From assembly GCA_964390555.1 (NCBI GenBank), contig CAYMJU010000105.1, positions 1 through 23,688 on the forward strand: a stretch of 23,688 bases of DNA, given 5' to 3'. Origin of the DNA: CAVTWS01 sp964390555 (GTDB taxonomy: Bacteria; Actinomycetota; Acidimicrobiia; Acidimicrobiales; SHLQ01). Both the position numbers and the translations under genes were made by a program. Every line of letters starts with the position of its first letter. The first letter of the stretch is position 1. This document shows positions 14,981 through 23,350 of the stretch, piece after piece. The notes beneath the pieces were generated by a model. That model saw only the letters and a list, made by a program, of their open reading frames with translations, searched no databases and was not told the origin of the DNA.

Positions 14981-15640
14981 GTGGGCTTGCGGGACCTCGA
15001 ACGTGGCCTCGAACGGTCGGTCGAAGGGGTGTTCGCGCGCGTCTTCCGGAGCGGTCTCAAACCCATCGAGATCGGCCGCCGGGCGACGCGTTCCCTCGAC
15101 GACGGGCGCTCGGTCGACGTACACGGCCGGACCGTCGTGCCCAACCACGTCACCGTGGCGCTCAGCCCCGCCGACCAGGAACGACTCGCTGACATCCACG
15201 ACTCGCTCGTGCGCGAGCTCTCCGAGGCCATCCGCCAGCACGCTCGCTACGAGGGCTACCACTTCCTCGGCCCAGTGGCCGTCGAGATGGTCGTGAGCCC
15301 CCGGTTGCGCACCGGGATGTTCGACGTGCGGGGGCGCTTTCGCGAGGCCGAGGGCGGCGCCGGCCCCGGGTCGCTCCTCTTGCCGACGGGCGAGCGGGTG
15401 ACCCTCGGCGAGTACGTCGTCACCTTCGGTCGTCTGCCCGAATCGACGATCGTGCTCGCCGACACCAACGCCAGTCGCAACCACGCCGAGATCCGGCCCT
15501 ACGGCGACGGTTACCGGCTCATCGACCTCGGGTCGACCAACGGCACCCTGGTCAACGGGGCACCGATCGCCGATCAGATTCTCGTCGACGGTGACGAGAT
15601 CGAGATCGGGTCGACGTTCATCGTGTTCGAGGCGAGTTGA
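14981..15640 (+). CDS. fhaA: FHA domain protein FhaA (DUF3662 plus FHA), compact form
   Basis: 219 residues. Residues 1-115 match the FhaA N-terminal domain (DUF3662: LRDLERGLERSVEGVFARVF, later VPNHVTVALSPADQ). Residues 130-219 form the FHA phosphothreonine-binding domain with GR (150-151), SRNHAEI (165-171) and DLGSTNGTLVNG (182-193). In mycobacteria FhaA binds phosphorylated MviN/MurJ and other PknB targets and modulates peptidoglycan synthesis. Here the long Gln/Pro/Gly-rich linker of the 527-residue M. tuberculosis protein is nearly absent, so the two domains are separated by only about 15 residues. GTG 14981 is supported by the -10 element and by homology starting at VGLRDLE. It is the first gene of the division/signalling cluster and is followed after 57 nt by fhaB, which has its own -10. 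Confidence 0.93.
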   Translation: MGLRDLERGLERSVEGVFARVFRSGLKPIEIGRRATRSLDDGRSVDVHGRTVVPNHVTVALSPADQERLADIHDSLVRELSEAIRQHARYEGYHFLGPVAVEMVVSPRLRTGMFDVRGRFREAEGGAGPGSLLLPTGERVTLGEYVVTFGRLPESTIVLADTNASRNHAEIRPYGDGYRLIDLGSTNGTLVNGAPIADQILVDGDEIEIGSTFIVFEAS

Positions 15641-15682
15641 CGATGACCACAGGGCGTGCCGGGCACGGCACCAGCCGCCGGG

Positions 15683-15688
15683 TAGGCT
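15683..15688 (+). promoter_or_regulatory. Putative -10 element of fhaB (leaderless)
   Basis: TAGGCT ends 9 nt before GTG 15698. It would drive fhaB-pstP-rodA-pbpA(-pknB), which are joined by 4-nt overlaps. Confidence 0.45.
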
Positions 15689-15697
15689 CCGACGACT

Positions 15698-16171
15698 GTG
15701 TCCGACGATGTGTTGACCGTCCTGAAGTTCTGCCTGCTCGGCCTGCTCTATCTGTTCTTCGTGCGCGTCCTGTGGGCCGTCGGCACCGAGCTGCGCACGC
15801 CGGCACCGGCGCGACCCGCCTCCTCCGCTTCGGCCGCAGCCACTACGACGGCCGCGGGGCGGTCGGGCGGTCGGGCCGCGGGGAAGCGCCGGACCCTGGT
15901 CGTCGTCGCGCCCTCCGAGCGTGTGGGTGAACGGTTCGCTGTGAGTTCGGAGATCACTATCGGTCGCGCCGCTGGATGCCACATCCGCATCGACGACTCC
16001 TACGCTTCGCAGCTTCACGCCCGGGTGTTCGACCGGGACGGCTCGGTGCTCGTCGATGACCTCGGCTCGACCAACGGCACGTACGTGAACGGCGACCGGG
16101 TGTCGGGTCCGCGAACCCTCAAGCGGGGCGATCGGCTGCGGGTCGGAGAGACCGAGATGGAGTTGTCGTGA
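15698..16171 (+). CDS. fhaB: Membrane-anchored FHA domain protein FhaB (FipA-type)
   Basis: 157 residues. One N-terminal membrane helix (about 7-28), an Ala/Thr/Pro-rich linker with candidate phosphothreonines (ATTTAAG near 48-54), and a C-terminal FHA domain with IGR (88-90), SQLHARV (104-110) and DLGSTNGTYVNG (121-132). The length matches the M. tuberculosis FhaB/FipA of about 155 residues, which links FtsZ and FtsQ under stress and is a PknA/PknB substrate. The GTG at 15698 is supported by the -10 hexamer and by the membrane helix that follows directly. The stop overlaps the pstP start by four bases. The FHA ligand set is probably the phosphorylated kinase or division proteins encoded nearby, which is inference from the family. 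Confidence 0.92.
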   Translation: MSDDVLTVLKFCLLGLLYLFFVRVLWAVGTELRTPAPARPASSASAAATTTAAGRSGGRAAGKRRTLVVVAPSERVGERFAVSSEITIGRAAGCHIRIDDSYASQLHARVFDRDGSVLVDDLGSTNGTYVNGDRVSGPRTLKRGDRLRVGETEMELS

Positions 16172-17304
16172 CGTCGTTGCGTGCTGGGCTGTTGAGCCAC
16201 GTAGGAATGGTGCGCGAGTCCAACCAGGACTCGGGCCTGGCCATGCCCCACCTCGTCGTCGTCGCCGATGGCATGGGCGGACACCGGGGCGGCGAGACGG
16301 CGTCGCGGATCGCCGTCGATGTCATGCGCGAGCTGGGGCCGCCCGACACCATCGACGATCTGGTGGCCGGCGTGGTCGCCGCCAACGCGGCGGTGTACGG
16401 CACCGCCCGCACCGACTCACGCCTCGACGGCATGGGGACGACGCTCACGGCGATCGCGGTCGTCGCGACCGGCGACCGGGCGGTGATCGGCGTGGTCAAC
16501 GTCGGCGACTCACGGACGTACCTGTTCCACGACGGCGAGCTTCGCGCCCTCACCGACGACCACAGCATGGTGGCCGCCTTGTTGCGCGACGGTCAGATCA
16601 CCGAGACCGAGGCGCTGCGTCATCCCCACCGCAACATCCTCACCCGGGCCCTCGGGGTCGATCCCGAGGTGGAGGTCGACGCATGGGAGGTCGAGCCGGC
16701 GGCCGGGGACCGGTTGGTGCTGTGCAGCGACGGTCTCATCAACGAGGTGGGCGACGACCAGATCGCCGGTGTCCTGCGGCGTCTGGCCGATCCCGACGAG
16801 GCCGCGGCCGAGCTGGTGCGCCTGGCCAACGAAGGGGGCGGCCGCGACAACGTCACGGTGGCGGTGGTCGAACTGGTCGACATCCCGCGGTTGGCCGGCG
16901 CAGCATCGGGCCCGGTCGTCCAGCGACCGTTCGTCGGCGTCCCGGTTGCACAGCCCGTCGACGACCCGGGGACCGAGGTCGGCGGGCGGGGGTTCGACCT
17001 GCCCCCCGCTCCGCGCGAACGAGCCAGCCGTGTCACCTGGCGGGTCGGCGTGTTCGTGCTTGCGCTCGTCGCCCTTGTGATCGTCGCAATCATCACGTTG
17101 ACCTCCGATTCCGCCGACGACGCTCCGATCCCTATCACGACGACCTCGTCGGTCACGACCGCACCAGCGTCGACACGGTACACATCGACCACTTCGGCGC
17201 CGACGACGGCGGCAACCGCGGCGACCGACGAGGCGCCGCCCGCGATCAACGGGCCGAACCCATCGTCAACAACTGCGAAGCCGGAGACGAGCACGTCGTT
17301 GTGA
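16168..17304 (+). CDS. pstP: PP2C-family Ser/Thr phosphatase PstP
   Basis: 378 residues. The cytoplasmic PPM/PP2C domain (about 1-240) contains the metal-binding and catalytic blocks ESNQDS, VADGMGGHRGGE, GMGTTL, NVGDSRTYL, LTDDHS, CSDGL and GGRDNVTV. A linker, one membrane helix (about 290-312) and a Thr/Ser/Pro/Ala-rich external tail of about 65 residues follow. PstP dephosphorylates PknB and other phosphoproteins. The external part is much shorter than in M. tuberculosis and lacks a visible folded domain. The GTG start overlaps the fhaB stop (GTGA), and the pstP stop overlaps the rodA start, so it is the second gene of a tightly coupled unit. Confidence 0.95.
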   Translation: MTSLRAGLLSHVGMVRESNQDSGLAMPHLVVVADGMGGHRGGETASRIAVDVMRELGPPDTIDDLVAGVVAANAAVYGTARTDSRLDGMGTTLTAIAVVATGDRAVIGVVNVGDSRTYLFHDGELRALTDDHSMVAALLRDGQITETEALRHPHRNILTRALGVDPEVEVDAWEVEPAAGDRLVLCSDGLINEVGDDQIAGVLRRLADPDEAAAELVRLANEGGGRDNVTVAVVELVDIPRLAGAASGPVVQRPFVGVPVAQPVDDPGTEVGGRGFDLPPAPRERASRVTWRVGVFVLALVALVIVAIITLTSDSADDAPIPITTTSSVTTAPASTRYTSTTSAPTTAATAATDEAPPAINGPNPSSTTAKPETSTSL

Positions 17305-18659
17305 CCTCGCGCGATCTGGCGTCGCGCCGCCGGCGCAACGCGGAGCTCGGCCTGGTTCTGCTCGCCGTAGCGTTCACCGCGGCGGCCTACGCCCTCGCCA
17401 GCCTGGGTAGAGACGCGTCGGTCCCGGCCGATATCGGTCCGTTCCTCGGCGTGACCATCGCTTTGCTGGTCGGCGCCCATGTAGCCACTCGAGCCTTCGC
17501 GCCCGCCGCCGACCCGGTCCTGCTCCCCGTCGCTGCGCTGTTGAACGGCGTCGGCTACGTGATGATCGCCCGCTTGTCGGGCGAACGCGGGGTGCCCGAC
17601 GACCTTCCTGGCCTCCAGGCGACGTGGACTGCGCTCGGTGTCGCCGGCTTCGTATTCACGCTCCTGGTGTTGCGCCGGGCGCGCATGCTCGAGACGTTCC
17701 GGTACACGTTCGCGGTGATCGGGGTCGTTCTACTGGTCCTTCCCGCCCTGCCGGGAGTGGGGCGAGAGATCAACGGGGCTCGGATCTGGGTGAGCCTCGG
17801 ACCGGTGAACTTCCAGCCCGCCGAGTTCGCCAAGCTGGCCCTGGCCACGTTCTTCGCCGCGTACCTCGCCGACAAGCGCGAGTTGCTGCGGGCCGCCACC
17901 TGGCGGGTGGGCCCGTTCTCGCTGCCCGAGCCCAAACACCTCGGTCCGTTGGTGCTGGCGTGGGGCACGTCGCTCCTCGTGATGGTGCGCCAGAAGGACC
18001 TCGGGACGTCGCTGCTGTTCTTCGGCCTGTTCGTCATCTTGGTGTGGGTCGCCACGGCTCGGTTGTCGTATCTCATTTTGAGCGTGGGGCTGTTCGCGGG
18101 CGGGGCGACGCTGGCGTGGAGCCAGTTCGCCCACGTCCAGACCCGGGTCGATACGTGGTTGCGCCCCGGTGCCGATCCCAAGGGCGCCGGATTCCAGGTG
18201 CTCGAGGCCTCGTTCTCGATGGCCGACGGGGGCTTGTCGGGGACCGGGCTCGGGCGCGGCGTACCCGACCGCATTCCCGAGGTCGAGACCGACTTCATCT
18301 TTGCCGCCATCGGCGAGGAGTTGGGCCTGATCGGCACCACGGCGATCCTCGCCTGCTACTTGGTGATGATCGGCTCCGGCCTGCGCATCGCCCAGCGATC
18401 GACCCGGAGCTTCGACGCTCTCCTTGCCACGGGCCTCACGGTGCTGCTCGGTTTGCAGGCGTTCATCATCGTCGGCGGCGTCATCCGCCTGGTGCCGCTG
18501 ACGGGCATCACGCTGCCGTTCGTCTCCTACGGTGGCTCGTCACTCGTCGCCAACTACGTGCTCATCGCCGTGCTCATCCGGCTCTCCGACGAGACCGAAC
18601 GGGCGCGGGTTGAACCGCGGGCTGCCCACCGAGCCACTCGCGTCAAGGCCAAGGCATGA
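17301..18659 (+). CDS. rodA: SEDS-family peptidoglycan glycosyltransferase RodA
   Basis: 452 residues, polytopic with about 10-12 membrane helices. SEDS signatures are visible: INGARIWVSLGPVNFQPAEF with the following AKLA, RQKDLGTSLLF (containing the conserved Asp of the SEDS active site), VETDFIFAAIGEELGLIG, and LTGITLPFVSYGGSS near the C-terminus. It polymerises lipid II glycan chains together with the class B PBP encoded next. The synteny (pstP-rodA-pbpA) supports RodA rather than FtsW. The basic N-terminus (TSRDLASRRRRNAE) is cytoplasmic. GTG 17301 overlaps the pstP stop by four bases, and the stop overlaps the pbpA ATG (ATGA), so RodA and its partner are made in step. The open frame upstream of 17301 is shadow sequence. 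Confidence 0.95.
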   Translation: MTSRDLASRRRRNAELGLVLLAVAFTAAAYALASLGRDASVPADIGPFLGVTIALLVGAHVATRAFAPAADPVLLPVAALLNGVGYVMIARLSGERGVPDDLPGLQATWTALGVAGFVFTLLVLRRARMLETFRYTFAVIGVVLLVLPALPGVGREINGARIWVSLGPVNFQPAEFAKLALATFFAAYLADKRELLRAATWRVGPFSLPEPKHLGPLVLAWGTSLLVMVRQKDLGTSLLFFGLFVILVWVATARLSYLILSVGLFAGGATLAWSQFAHVQTRVDTWLRPGADPKGAGFQVLEASFSMADGGLSGTGLGRGVPDRIPEVETDFIFAAIGEELGLIGTTAILACYLVMIGSGLRIAQRSTRSFDALLATGLTVLLGLQAFIIVGGVIRLVPLTGITLPFVSYGGSSLVANYVLIAVLIRLSDETERARVEPRAAHRATRVKAKA

Positions 18660-20206
18660 GCCCCCAGATCCGCCGGCTCGGCTGGTTCCTGTGCCTGTTG
18701 TACGTGGCCCTGTTCGTCCAGCTCAACGTGGTGCAGGTCTTCGGAGCCGAGCGCATCATCGACGATCCGAACAACACCCGTCCGCTGGTGCGCGACTTCG
18801 GCCAGGCCCGCGGCTCGATCTTGACCGCCGACGGTGTCGTTGTCGCCGAGTCGATCGTGACCGCCGACGGCCCGTTCGACCGTCAGCGCGTCTACCCGCA
18901 CGGTCAGCTCTACGGTCACGTGGGCGGCTACTTCTCGTTCAACTTCGGAGCGTCGGGTGTCGAGCAGTTCTACAACGACGAGCTGGCCGGGCTCACCGCC
19001 GGTCAACAAGCCGGCGACGTGCTCGACCTGTTCGACGACGATGCCCCGACGGCCGACGTGGTGTTGACGATTCGCGACGACGTTCAACGCGTGGCCGCCG
19101 AGGCGCTCGGCGAACGGCTGGGATCGGTCGTAGCCATCGACCCTCGCACCGGGGAGATCCTGGCGTTCTACTCGTGGCCGGCTCCCGACCCGTCGTTTCT
19201 TGCCACGCCCGATGCCGAGGACGCCGAAGCGGCGTGGGAGATCTACAACGCCTTCGACATCAACCCGCTACTGCCGCGGATGTACCGCGAGAACTTCTTC
19301 CCCGGATCGACGTTCAAGGTCGTCACCGCGGCGGCCGCGCTCACGTCGGGTGCGGTCACCCCGGAGCTCCCCGTGTACCCGACCGTCAACGCGTACACCC
19401 CTCCGCTCACCGATCGGCCGCTGCGCAACTTCGAGGGCAACGAGTGTGGCGGCGCGCTGTTCGAGATCCTGCGCCGGTCCTGCAACGCCGCCTTCGCCCA
19501 GATGGGCGTCGAGCACGCCGGGCCCGCGGCGATGGTCGAGACCGCTCAGGCGTTCGGCTTCAACACCACGCCCCCGATCGACCTGCCGGCGGCGGGCGGC
19601 TCGGTCTTCCCGACCGAGTACGGCGAGTCGTTCGAGACCGTCGCCGACTACCTCGCCCGCGGCGGGCTGGCTATCCTGCCGGCGGCCGACGGGCGGCCGA
19701 TCGATCTCTTCGGCGATGCGCCTCGCCTGGCCCAGTCGGCGATCGGCCAGAACGACGTCAAGGCCACACCGCTGCAGATGGCCCTGGTCGCCGCCGCCGT
19801 CGCCAACGAAGGCACCATCATGCGACCCCATGTCATGGACCGGCTCATCGATGAGCGGGGCGACGTGATCGACTCGTTCGACGACGACGTGTGGCGCCAG
19901 GCCATGGGTGCCTCGGTCGCGGAGACCCTCCGCCAGGCCATGATCGGCGTCGTCGATCAGGGCACGGCCCAACGGTTGGCGATCCCCGGGTTCGTCGTGG
20001 GCGGCAAGACCGGGACCGCTCAGCTCGGCACCGAGGAGCCTCAGTCACACGCCTGGATCATCGGGTTCGCGGGACGTGATGGCCAGCCGGCCGAGGTCGC
20101 GGTCGCGGTGATCGTCGAAGCCCAGCCCGGAGCGAGTGAGCAAACCGGTGGCCGGGTCGCGGCGCCGATCGCCCAGGCGGTCATGGCCCAGGTCCTGGCC
20201 GGGTGA
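18656..20206 (+). CDS. pbpA: Class B penicillin-binding protein PbpA (transpeptidase)
   Basis: 516 residues. One N-terminal membrane anchor (about 9-30), a short non-catalytic domain and a transpeptidase domain with the three active-site motifs: S218-T-F-K221 (in FFPGSTFK), S275-C-N277 and K451-T-G453 (in GGKTGTAQ). It cross-links peptidoglycan outside the membrane and pairs with RodA. The length is close to M. tuberculosis PbpA (about 490 residues). The start is fixed by the ATGA overlap with rodA. The stop at 20204-20206 overlaps a possible upstream GTG for pknB (20203). Confidence 0.95.
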   Translation: MSPQIRRLGWFLCLLYVALFVQLNVVQVFGAERIIDDPNNTRPLVRDFGQARGSILTADGVVVAESIVTADGPFDRQRVYPHGQLYGHVGGYFSFNFGASGVEQFYNDELAGLTAGQQAGDVLDLFDDDAPTADVVLTIRDDVQRVAAEALGERLGSVVAIDPRTGEILAFYSWPAPDPSFLATPDAEDAEAAWEIYNAFDINPLLPRMYRENFFPGSTFKVVTAAAALTSGAVTPELPVYPTVNAYTPPLTDRPLRNFEGNECGGALFEILRRSCNAAFAQMGVEHAGPAAMVETAQAFGFNTTPPIDLPAAGGSVFPTEYGESFETVADYLARGGLAILPAADGRPIDLFGDAPRLAQSAIGQNDVKATPLQMALVAAAVANEGTIMRPHVMDRLIDERGDVIDSFDDDVWRQAMGASVAETLRQAMIGVVDQGTAQRLAIPGFVVGGKTGTAQLGTEEPQSHAWIIGFAGRDGQPAEVAVAVIVEAQPGASEQTGGRVAAPIAQAVMAQVLAG

Positions 20207-20269
20207 ACCCGCTCCCGCCCGCCCGCCGGCCATGGACCGGGGTGGCAACCGATGAGCCCGATCGCGCCG

Positions 20270-20275
20270 TACAAT
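20270..20275 (+). promoter_or_regulatory. Putative -10 element of pknB (leaderless, internal to the cluster)
   Basis: TACAAT, the best -10 match in the window, ends 8 nt before ATG 20284. It lies in the short gap after pbpA. Confidence 0.55.
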
Positions 20276-20283
20276 CGTCGTCC

Positions 20284-22371
20284 ATGCCCCAGCAGGGTCC
20301 GACCGTTTTTGGCGGGCGGTACGAGCTCCACCGCAAATTGGCACGCGGTGGAATGGCTGAAGTCTTCCTCGCTCGTGACCAGCTCCTCGATCGCCCCGTG
20401 GCGATCAAGGTTCTCGTTCCCGAATTCGCCACCAACCCGGAGTTCGTCGAGCGGTTCCGCCGCGAGGCCCAGGCGGCCGCCAACCTCAGCCATCACCCGA
20501 ACATCGTGGCTATCTACGACTGGGGCGAGGAGCAGGGCACTTACTTCATCGTCATGGAGTATGTCGAGGGCCGCAGCCTGGCCGACATCCTCACCAGCGA
20601 CGGGCGATTTCACCCCGACCGGGCGTCGGAGATCGCCGGCGACGTCCTGTCGGCGCTCGACGTGGCCCATGCCGCCGGGCTGGTACACCGCGACATCAAG
20701 CCCGGCAACATCATCGTGTCGCCGACCGGCCAGGTGAAAGTCGCCGATTTCGGTATCGCCACCGCCATCGCAGCGATCGACGCCAACCTCACCCAGGACG
20801 GCACGGTCATGGGCACGGCGACGTACTTCTCGCCCGAGCAAGCCCAGGGTCGCAAGGTCGACGGGCGCAGCGACCTGTACTCGGTCGGCGTCGTGCTGTA
20901 CGAGATGCTCTTGGGCCAGCCGCCGTTCTCGGGCGAGACGCCGGTCACGATCGCCTACAAGCACGTGCAGGAGCCGCCCGTCCCGCTCAGCGGTCGCGGC
21001 GTCGCGGTCGCCCCTTCGCTCGAGGCCATCACCATGAAGGCGCTCGAGAAGGACCCGTCCATGCGGTACCCGGGCGCCGCCGATTTCGCCCGCGACCTTC
21101 GCCGCTACCGAGCCGGAGAGCACCAGGTCAAGCGGCGGGCGGCCACAGGTGCGCAGACCGCGCCGGTTCGCCAGCGCCCGCCGGTGGCGGCGAGCGCACC
21201 CACCGGCGCCGCGCCCGTCGCACCTCGCGCCGCCGCTCCTCCGCCCGGGGCGACGCGTGTGAACCCGGCGGCCACCGGCGCCGGACCGCGCCGACCGCCG
21301 GCTCGGCCGCCCGACGTGGGCTACGACGACTACTACGATCCGCGGCCGCGCTACGACAGCCGGGGCCGCACCGCTGGTTTCATCGTCGCACTGCTGTTGT
21401 TGTTGATCGTGCTGGTCGCCCTGGTGCTGGCGTTCGGGCAGACGCTCGGTTTGGGCGGCGACGACGACGACGAGCCGGCGACCGGCAACGTCGATGTACC
21501 GCCGCTCATCAACCAGAACATCGACGAGGCCGAGTCCATCCTCACCGACCTGGGCCTCCTGGTCGTTCGCAGCCCCCAACCCAACGAGTCCTTCGACGAG
21601 GGGATCGTCTTCGGCCAGGACCCGGCGGCGGGCACCCGGGTGGCGGTCGGGAGCGCGGTAACCCTGCGCTTCAGCTCACCGAGCAGCACTATCCGGCTGC
21701 CGAGTGTCACGGGGGTCGACGTCGACGAGGCCATAGCCCTGCTCGAAGAGCTGGACTTGGCGACGATCGTTGAAACCATCGAGAGTGACCGGCCGCCGCG
21801 CGAGGTGATCGAGACCGACCCTCCCGCGGGTGTCGATCTCGAGCCCGGCGAGCTGGTCACGCTCATCGTGTCTCAGGGGCCGGGCGAGTCGATCGTGCCG
21901 TCGGTGAGCAACCTCGAGCTCACCGACGCGGTCGCCTCGCTCCTCGAGGCGGGGTTCACGGTGGACACCATCGACGAGCCCCACGAGACCGTGCCTCTCG
22001 ACATTGTGATCCGGACCGAGCCCGCGGGCGGCAGCCCCTACCCGAACGGCTCCCAGGTAGTGATCTTCCGGTCGACAGGACCGGCGCAGTCGGTCGTACC
22101 GTCGGTGACCGGTCTGCTGGCCGAGACGGCAAATGCACGACTGGAGCAAGCCGGGTTCGTGGTGGACTTGGTCTTCGAGGACTTGCCCGCCGGCAGCGCC
22201 AACGTCGGTCGGGTGATCACCCAATCTCCTCCCCCCGCCATCCAGCAGCCTCCCGGTACTGTCGTGCGGATCGTCGTCGGTCGCGAGGTCGCGGCGACGA
22301 CGACCACGGCGCCGCCGCCGACAGTGCCCACCACGCTGCCGCCACCTACCGCTCCGCCTCCGACCGGTTGA
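20284..22371 (+). CDS. pknB: PASTA-domain Ser/Thr protein kinase PknB
   Basis: 695 residues. The kinase domain (about 10-275) carries the glycine loop (KLARGGMAEVFLARD), Lys42 (VAIK), Glu61, the HRD-K loop with Asp137 (HRDIKPGN), DFG at 155-157 and activation segment GTVMGTATYFSPEQ with candidate autophosphorylation threonines. A disordered Pro/Ala-rich juxtamembrane region follows, then one membrane helix (about 363-385) and four PASTA repeats (about 403-665), the external part that in this family binds muropeptides and lipid II. A Thr/Pro-rich tail ends the protein. ATG 20284 was preferred because the domain begins directly after and TACAAT lies 8 nt upstream; a GTG at 20203 overlapping the pbpA stop would add 27 non-conserved residues. 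No pknA gene lies between pbpA and pknB. Convergent with trpG. Confidence 0.96.
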   Translation: MPQQGPTVFGGRYELHRKLARGGMAEVFLARDQLLDRPVAIKVLVPEFATNPEFVERFRREAQAAANLSHHPNIVAIYDWGEEQGTYFIVMEYVEGRSLADILTSDGRFHPDRASEIAGDVLSALDVAHAAGLVHRDIKPGNIIVSPTGQVKVADFGIATAIAAIDANLTQDGTVMGTATYFSPEQAQGRKVDGRSDLYSVGVVLYEMLLGQPPFSGETPVTIAYKHVQEPPVPLSGRGVAVAPSLEAITMKALEKDPSMRYPGAADFARDLRRYRAGEHQVKRRAATGAQTAPVRQRPPVAASAPTGAAPVAPRAAAPPPGATRVNPAATGAGPRRPPARPPDVGYDDYYDPRPRYDSRGRTAGFIVALLLLLIVLVALVLAFGQTLGLGGDDDDEPATGNVDVPPLINQNIDEAESILTDLGLLVVRSPQPNESFDEGIVFGQDPAAGTRVAVGSAVTLRFSSPSSTIRLPSVTGVDVDEAIALLEELDLATIVETIESDRPPREVIETDPPAGVDLEPGELVTLIVSQGPGESIVPSVSNLELTDAVASLLEAGFTVDTIDEPHETVPLDIVIRTEPAGGSPYPNGSQVVIFRSTGPAQSVVPSVTGLLAETANARLEQAGFVVDLVFEDLPAGSANVGRVITQSPPPAIQQPPGTVVRIVVGREVAATTTTAPPPTVPTTLPPPTAPPPTG

Positions 22372-22384
22372 AGCGGCGGGCCGG

Positions 22385-22975
22385 TCAGGGGGCCGGCGGG
22401 GGGATCGAGCGAAGGAAGTTGGCGAGCAGGTCGTGGCCGACAGCGGTGTAGATCGACTCGGGGTGGAACTGCACGCCCTCTATGGGCAGCGTGCGGTGGC
22501 GTAACCCCATGATCAACCCGTCGTCGGTCGTGGCCGAGACCTCGAGCGACTCGGGAAGGGTCTCGCTCTCGACGATGAGCGAGTGGTAACGGGTGGCCTC
22601 GAACGGATCGATCAGGCCTTTGAACACGCCGCGGCCGTCGTGGTGGATGAGCGATGTCTTGCCGTGCATGACCCGAGGGGCCCGGACCACCCGACCGCCG
22701 AACACCTGCCCCAAGCACTGGTGGCCGAGGCACACGCCCAGGATCGGCGTGCTGAGCGTGGCGTGACGCAACACGTCGATGCTCACGCCGGCGTCGTCGG
22801 GGGTGCCGGGGCCGGGGCTGATGAGGATGGCGTCGGGGGCCAGCGCGGTGATCTCGGCCAGATCGATGGCGTCGTGGCGGTACACGATCGGGTCGGCGCC
22901 CAGCTCGCCCAGGTACTGGACGAGGTTGAAGACGAACGAGTCGTAGTTGTCGATGACGAGGACCCGAGCGGTCAC
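22385..22975 (-). CDS. trpG: Glutamine amidotransferase, anthranilate / aminodeoxychorismate synthase component II
   Basis: 196 residues, class I glutamine amidotransferase. The catalytic triad is visible as Cys82 in GVCLGHQ plus His171 and Glu173 in GVQFHPES; VIDNYDSFVFNLVQYL at the N-terminus and SPGPGTP are typical of TrpG/PabA. It supplies ammonia to a TrpE or PabB partner, which is not in the window, so tryptophan versus folate use cannot be separated (it could be called pabA). M. tuberculosis has its trpG (Rv0013) at the same place, convergent with pknB. The GTG at 22975 was chosen because homology starts there and TAACCT lies 7 nt upstream; the longer frame to 23035 runs into the crgA promoter. 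Confidence 0.93.
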   Translation of the reverse strand: MTARVLVIDNYDSFVFNLVQYLGELGADPIVYRHDAIDLAEITALAPDAILISPGPGTPDDAGVSIDVLRHATLSTPILGVCLGHQCLGQVFGGRVVRAPRVMHGKTSLIHHDGRGVFKGLIDPFEATRYHSLIVESETLPESLEVSATTDDGLIMGLRHRTLPIEGVQFHPESIYTAVGHDLLANFLRSIPPPAP

Positions 22976-22982
22976 GTCGGCG

Positions 22983-22988
22983 AGGTTA
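22983..22988 (-). promoter_or_regulatory. Putative -10 element of trpG (leaderless)
   Basis: On the minus strand TAACCT ends 7 nt before GTG 22975. It is divergent from the crgA promoter; the start codons are 50 bp apart. Confidence 0.45.
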
Positions 22989-23011
22989 CCGTCGGCGGCC
23001 CTGCGGCCAGG

Positions 23012-23017
23012 TATCGT
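23012..23017 (+). promoter_or_regulatory. Putative -10 element of crgA (leaderless)
   Basis: TATCGT ends 8 nt before ATG 23026 and there is no Shine-Dalgarno sequence. Confidence 0.45.
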
Positions 23018-23025
23018 TGTGGTCC

Positions 23026-23307
23026 ATGTCGACACCGCCGAAGCGCCGCATCGATGGAAGCGGTCGTATCACCGCACGTGGTACCCGTCCGGATTCTGTA
23101 CCTGGGCGCCTTGACCGCGCTCCGGTATCACTACCGCCGAGCCCCATGTGGGTGCCCATCTTGATGTTCACGCTGCTCGGGCTCGGCATCGTCGTGATCT
23201 TCCTCAACTACACCGAGGTCCTGCCCGGGGCGGCCAGCAACTGGTACCTCCTGGCTGGTCTCGGCAGCATCCTCGCCGGCATCGTCACCGCCACCCAGTA
23301 CCGCTAG
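23026..23307 (+). CDS. crgA: Cell division protein CrgA
   Basis: 93 residues, the same length as M. tuberculosis CrgA. A basic, Arg/Pro/Ser-rich cytoplasmic N-terminus (about 1-38) is followed by the conserved SPMWVPILMFTLLGLG start of membrane helix 1 (about 41-60), a short external loop NYTEVLPGAASNWY and helix 2 (about 73-90). CrgA recruits and stabilises FtsZ/FtsI/CwsA-type division proteins at the septum and is specific to Actinobacteria. It is monocistronic, divergent from trpG. The upstream in-frame TTG at 23017 overlaps the -10 element, so ATG 23026 is preferred. Confidence 0.93.
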   Translation: MSTPPKRRIDGSGRITARGTRPDSVPGRLDRAPVSLPPSPMWVPILMFTLLGLGIVVIFLNYTEVLPGAASNWYLLAGLGSILAGIVTATQYR

Positions 23308-23324
23308 TCCGGCGGCTGAGCGAG

Positions 23325-23338
23325 CTACAAGCCTGTAG
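23325..23338 (+). terminator. Weak hairpin after crgA
   Basis: CTACA and TGTAG, a 5-bp stem with AGCC loop followed by TTTC, 17 nt after the crgA stop. The stem is short, so this is tentative. Confidence 0.3.
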
Positions 23339-23350
23339 TTTCACACAGGT

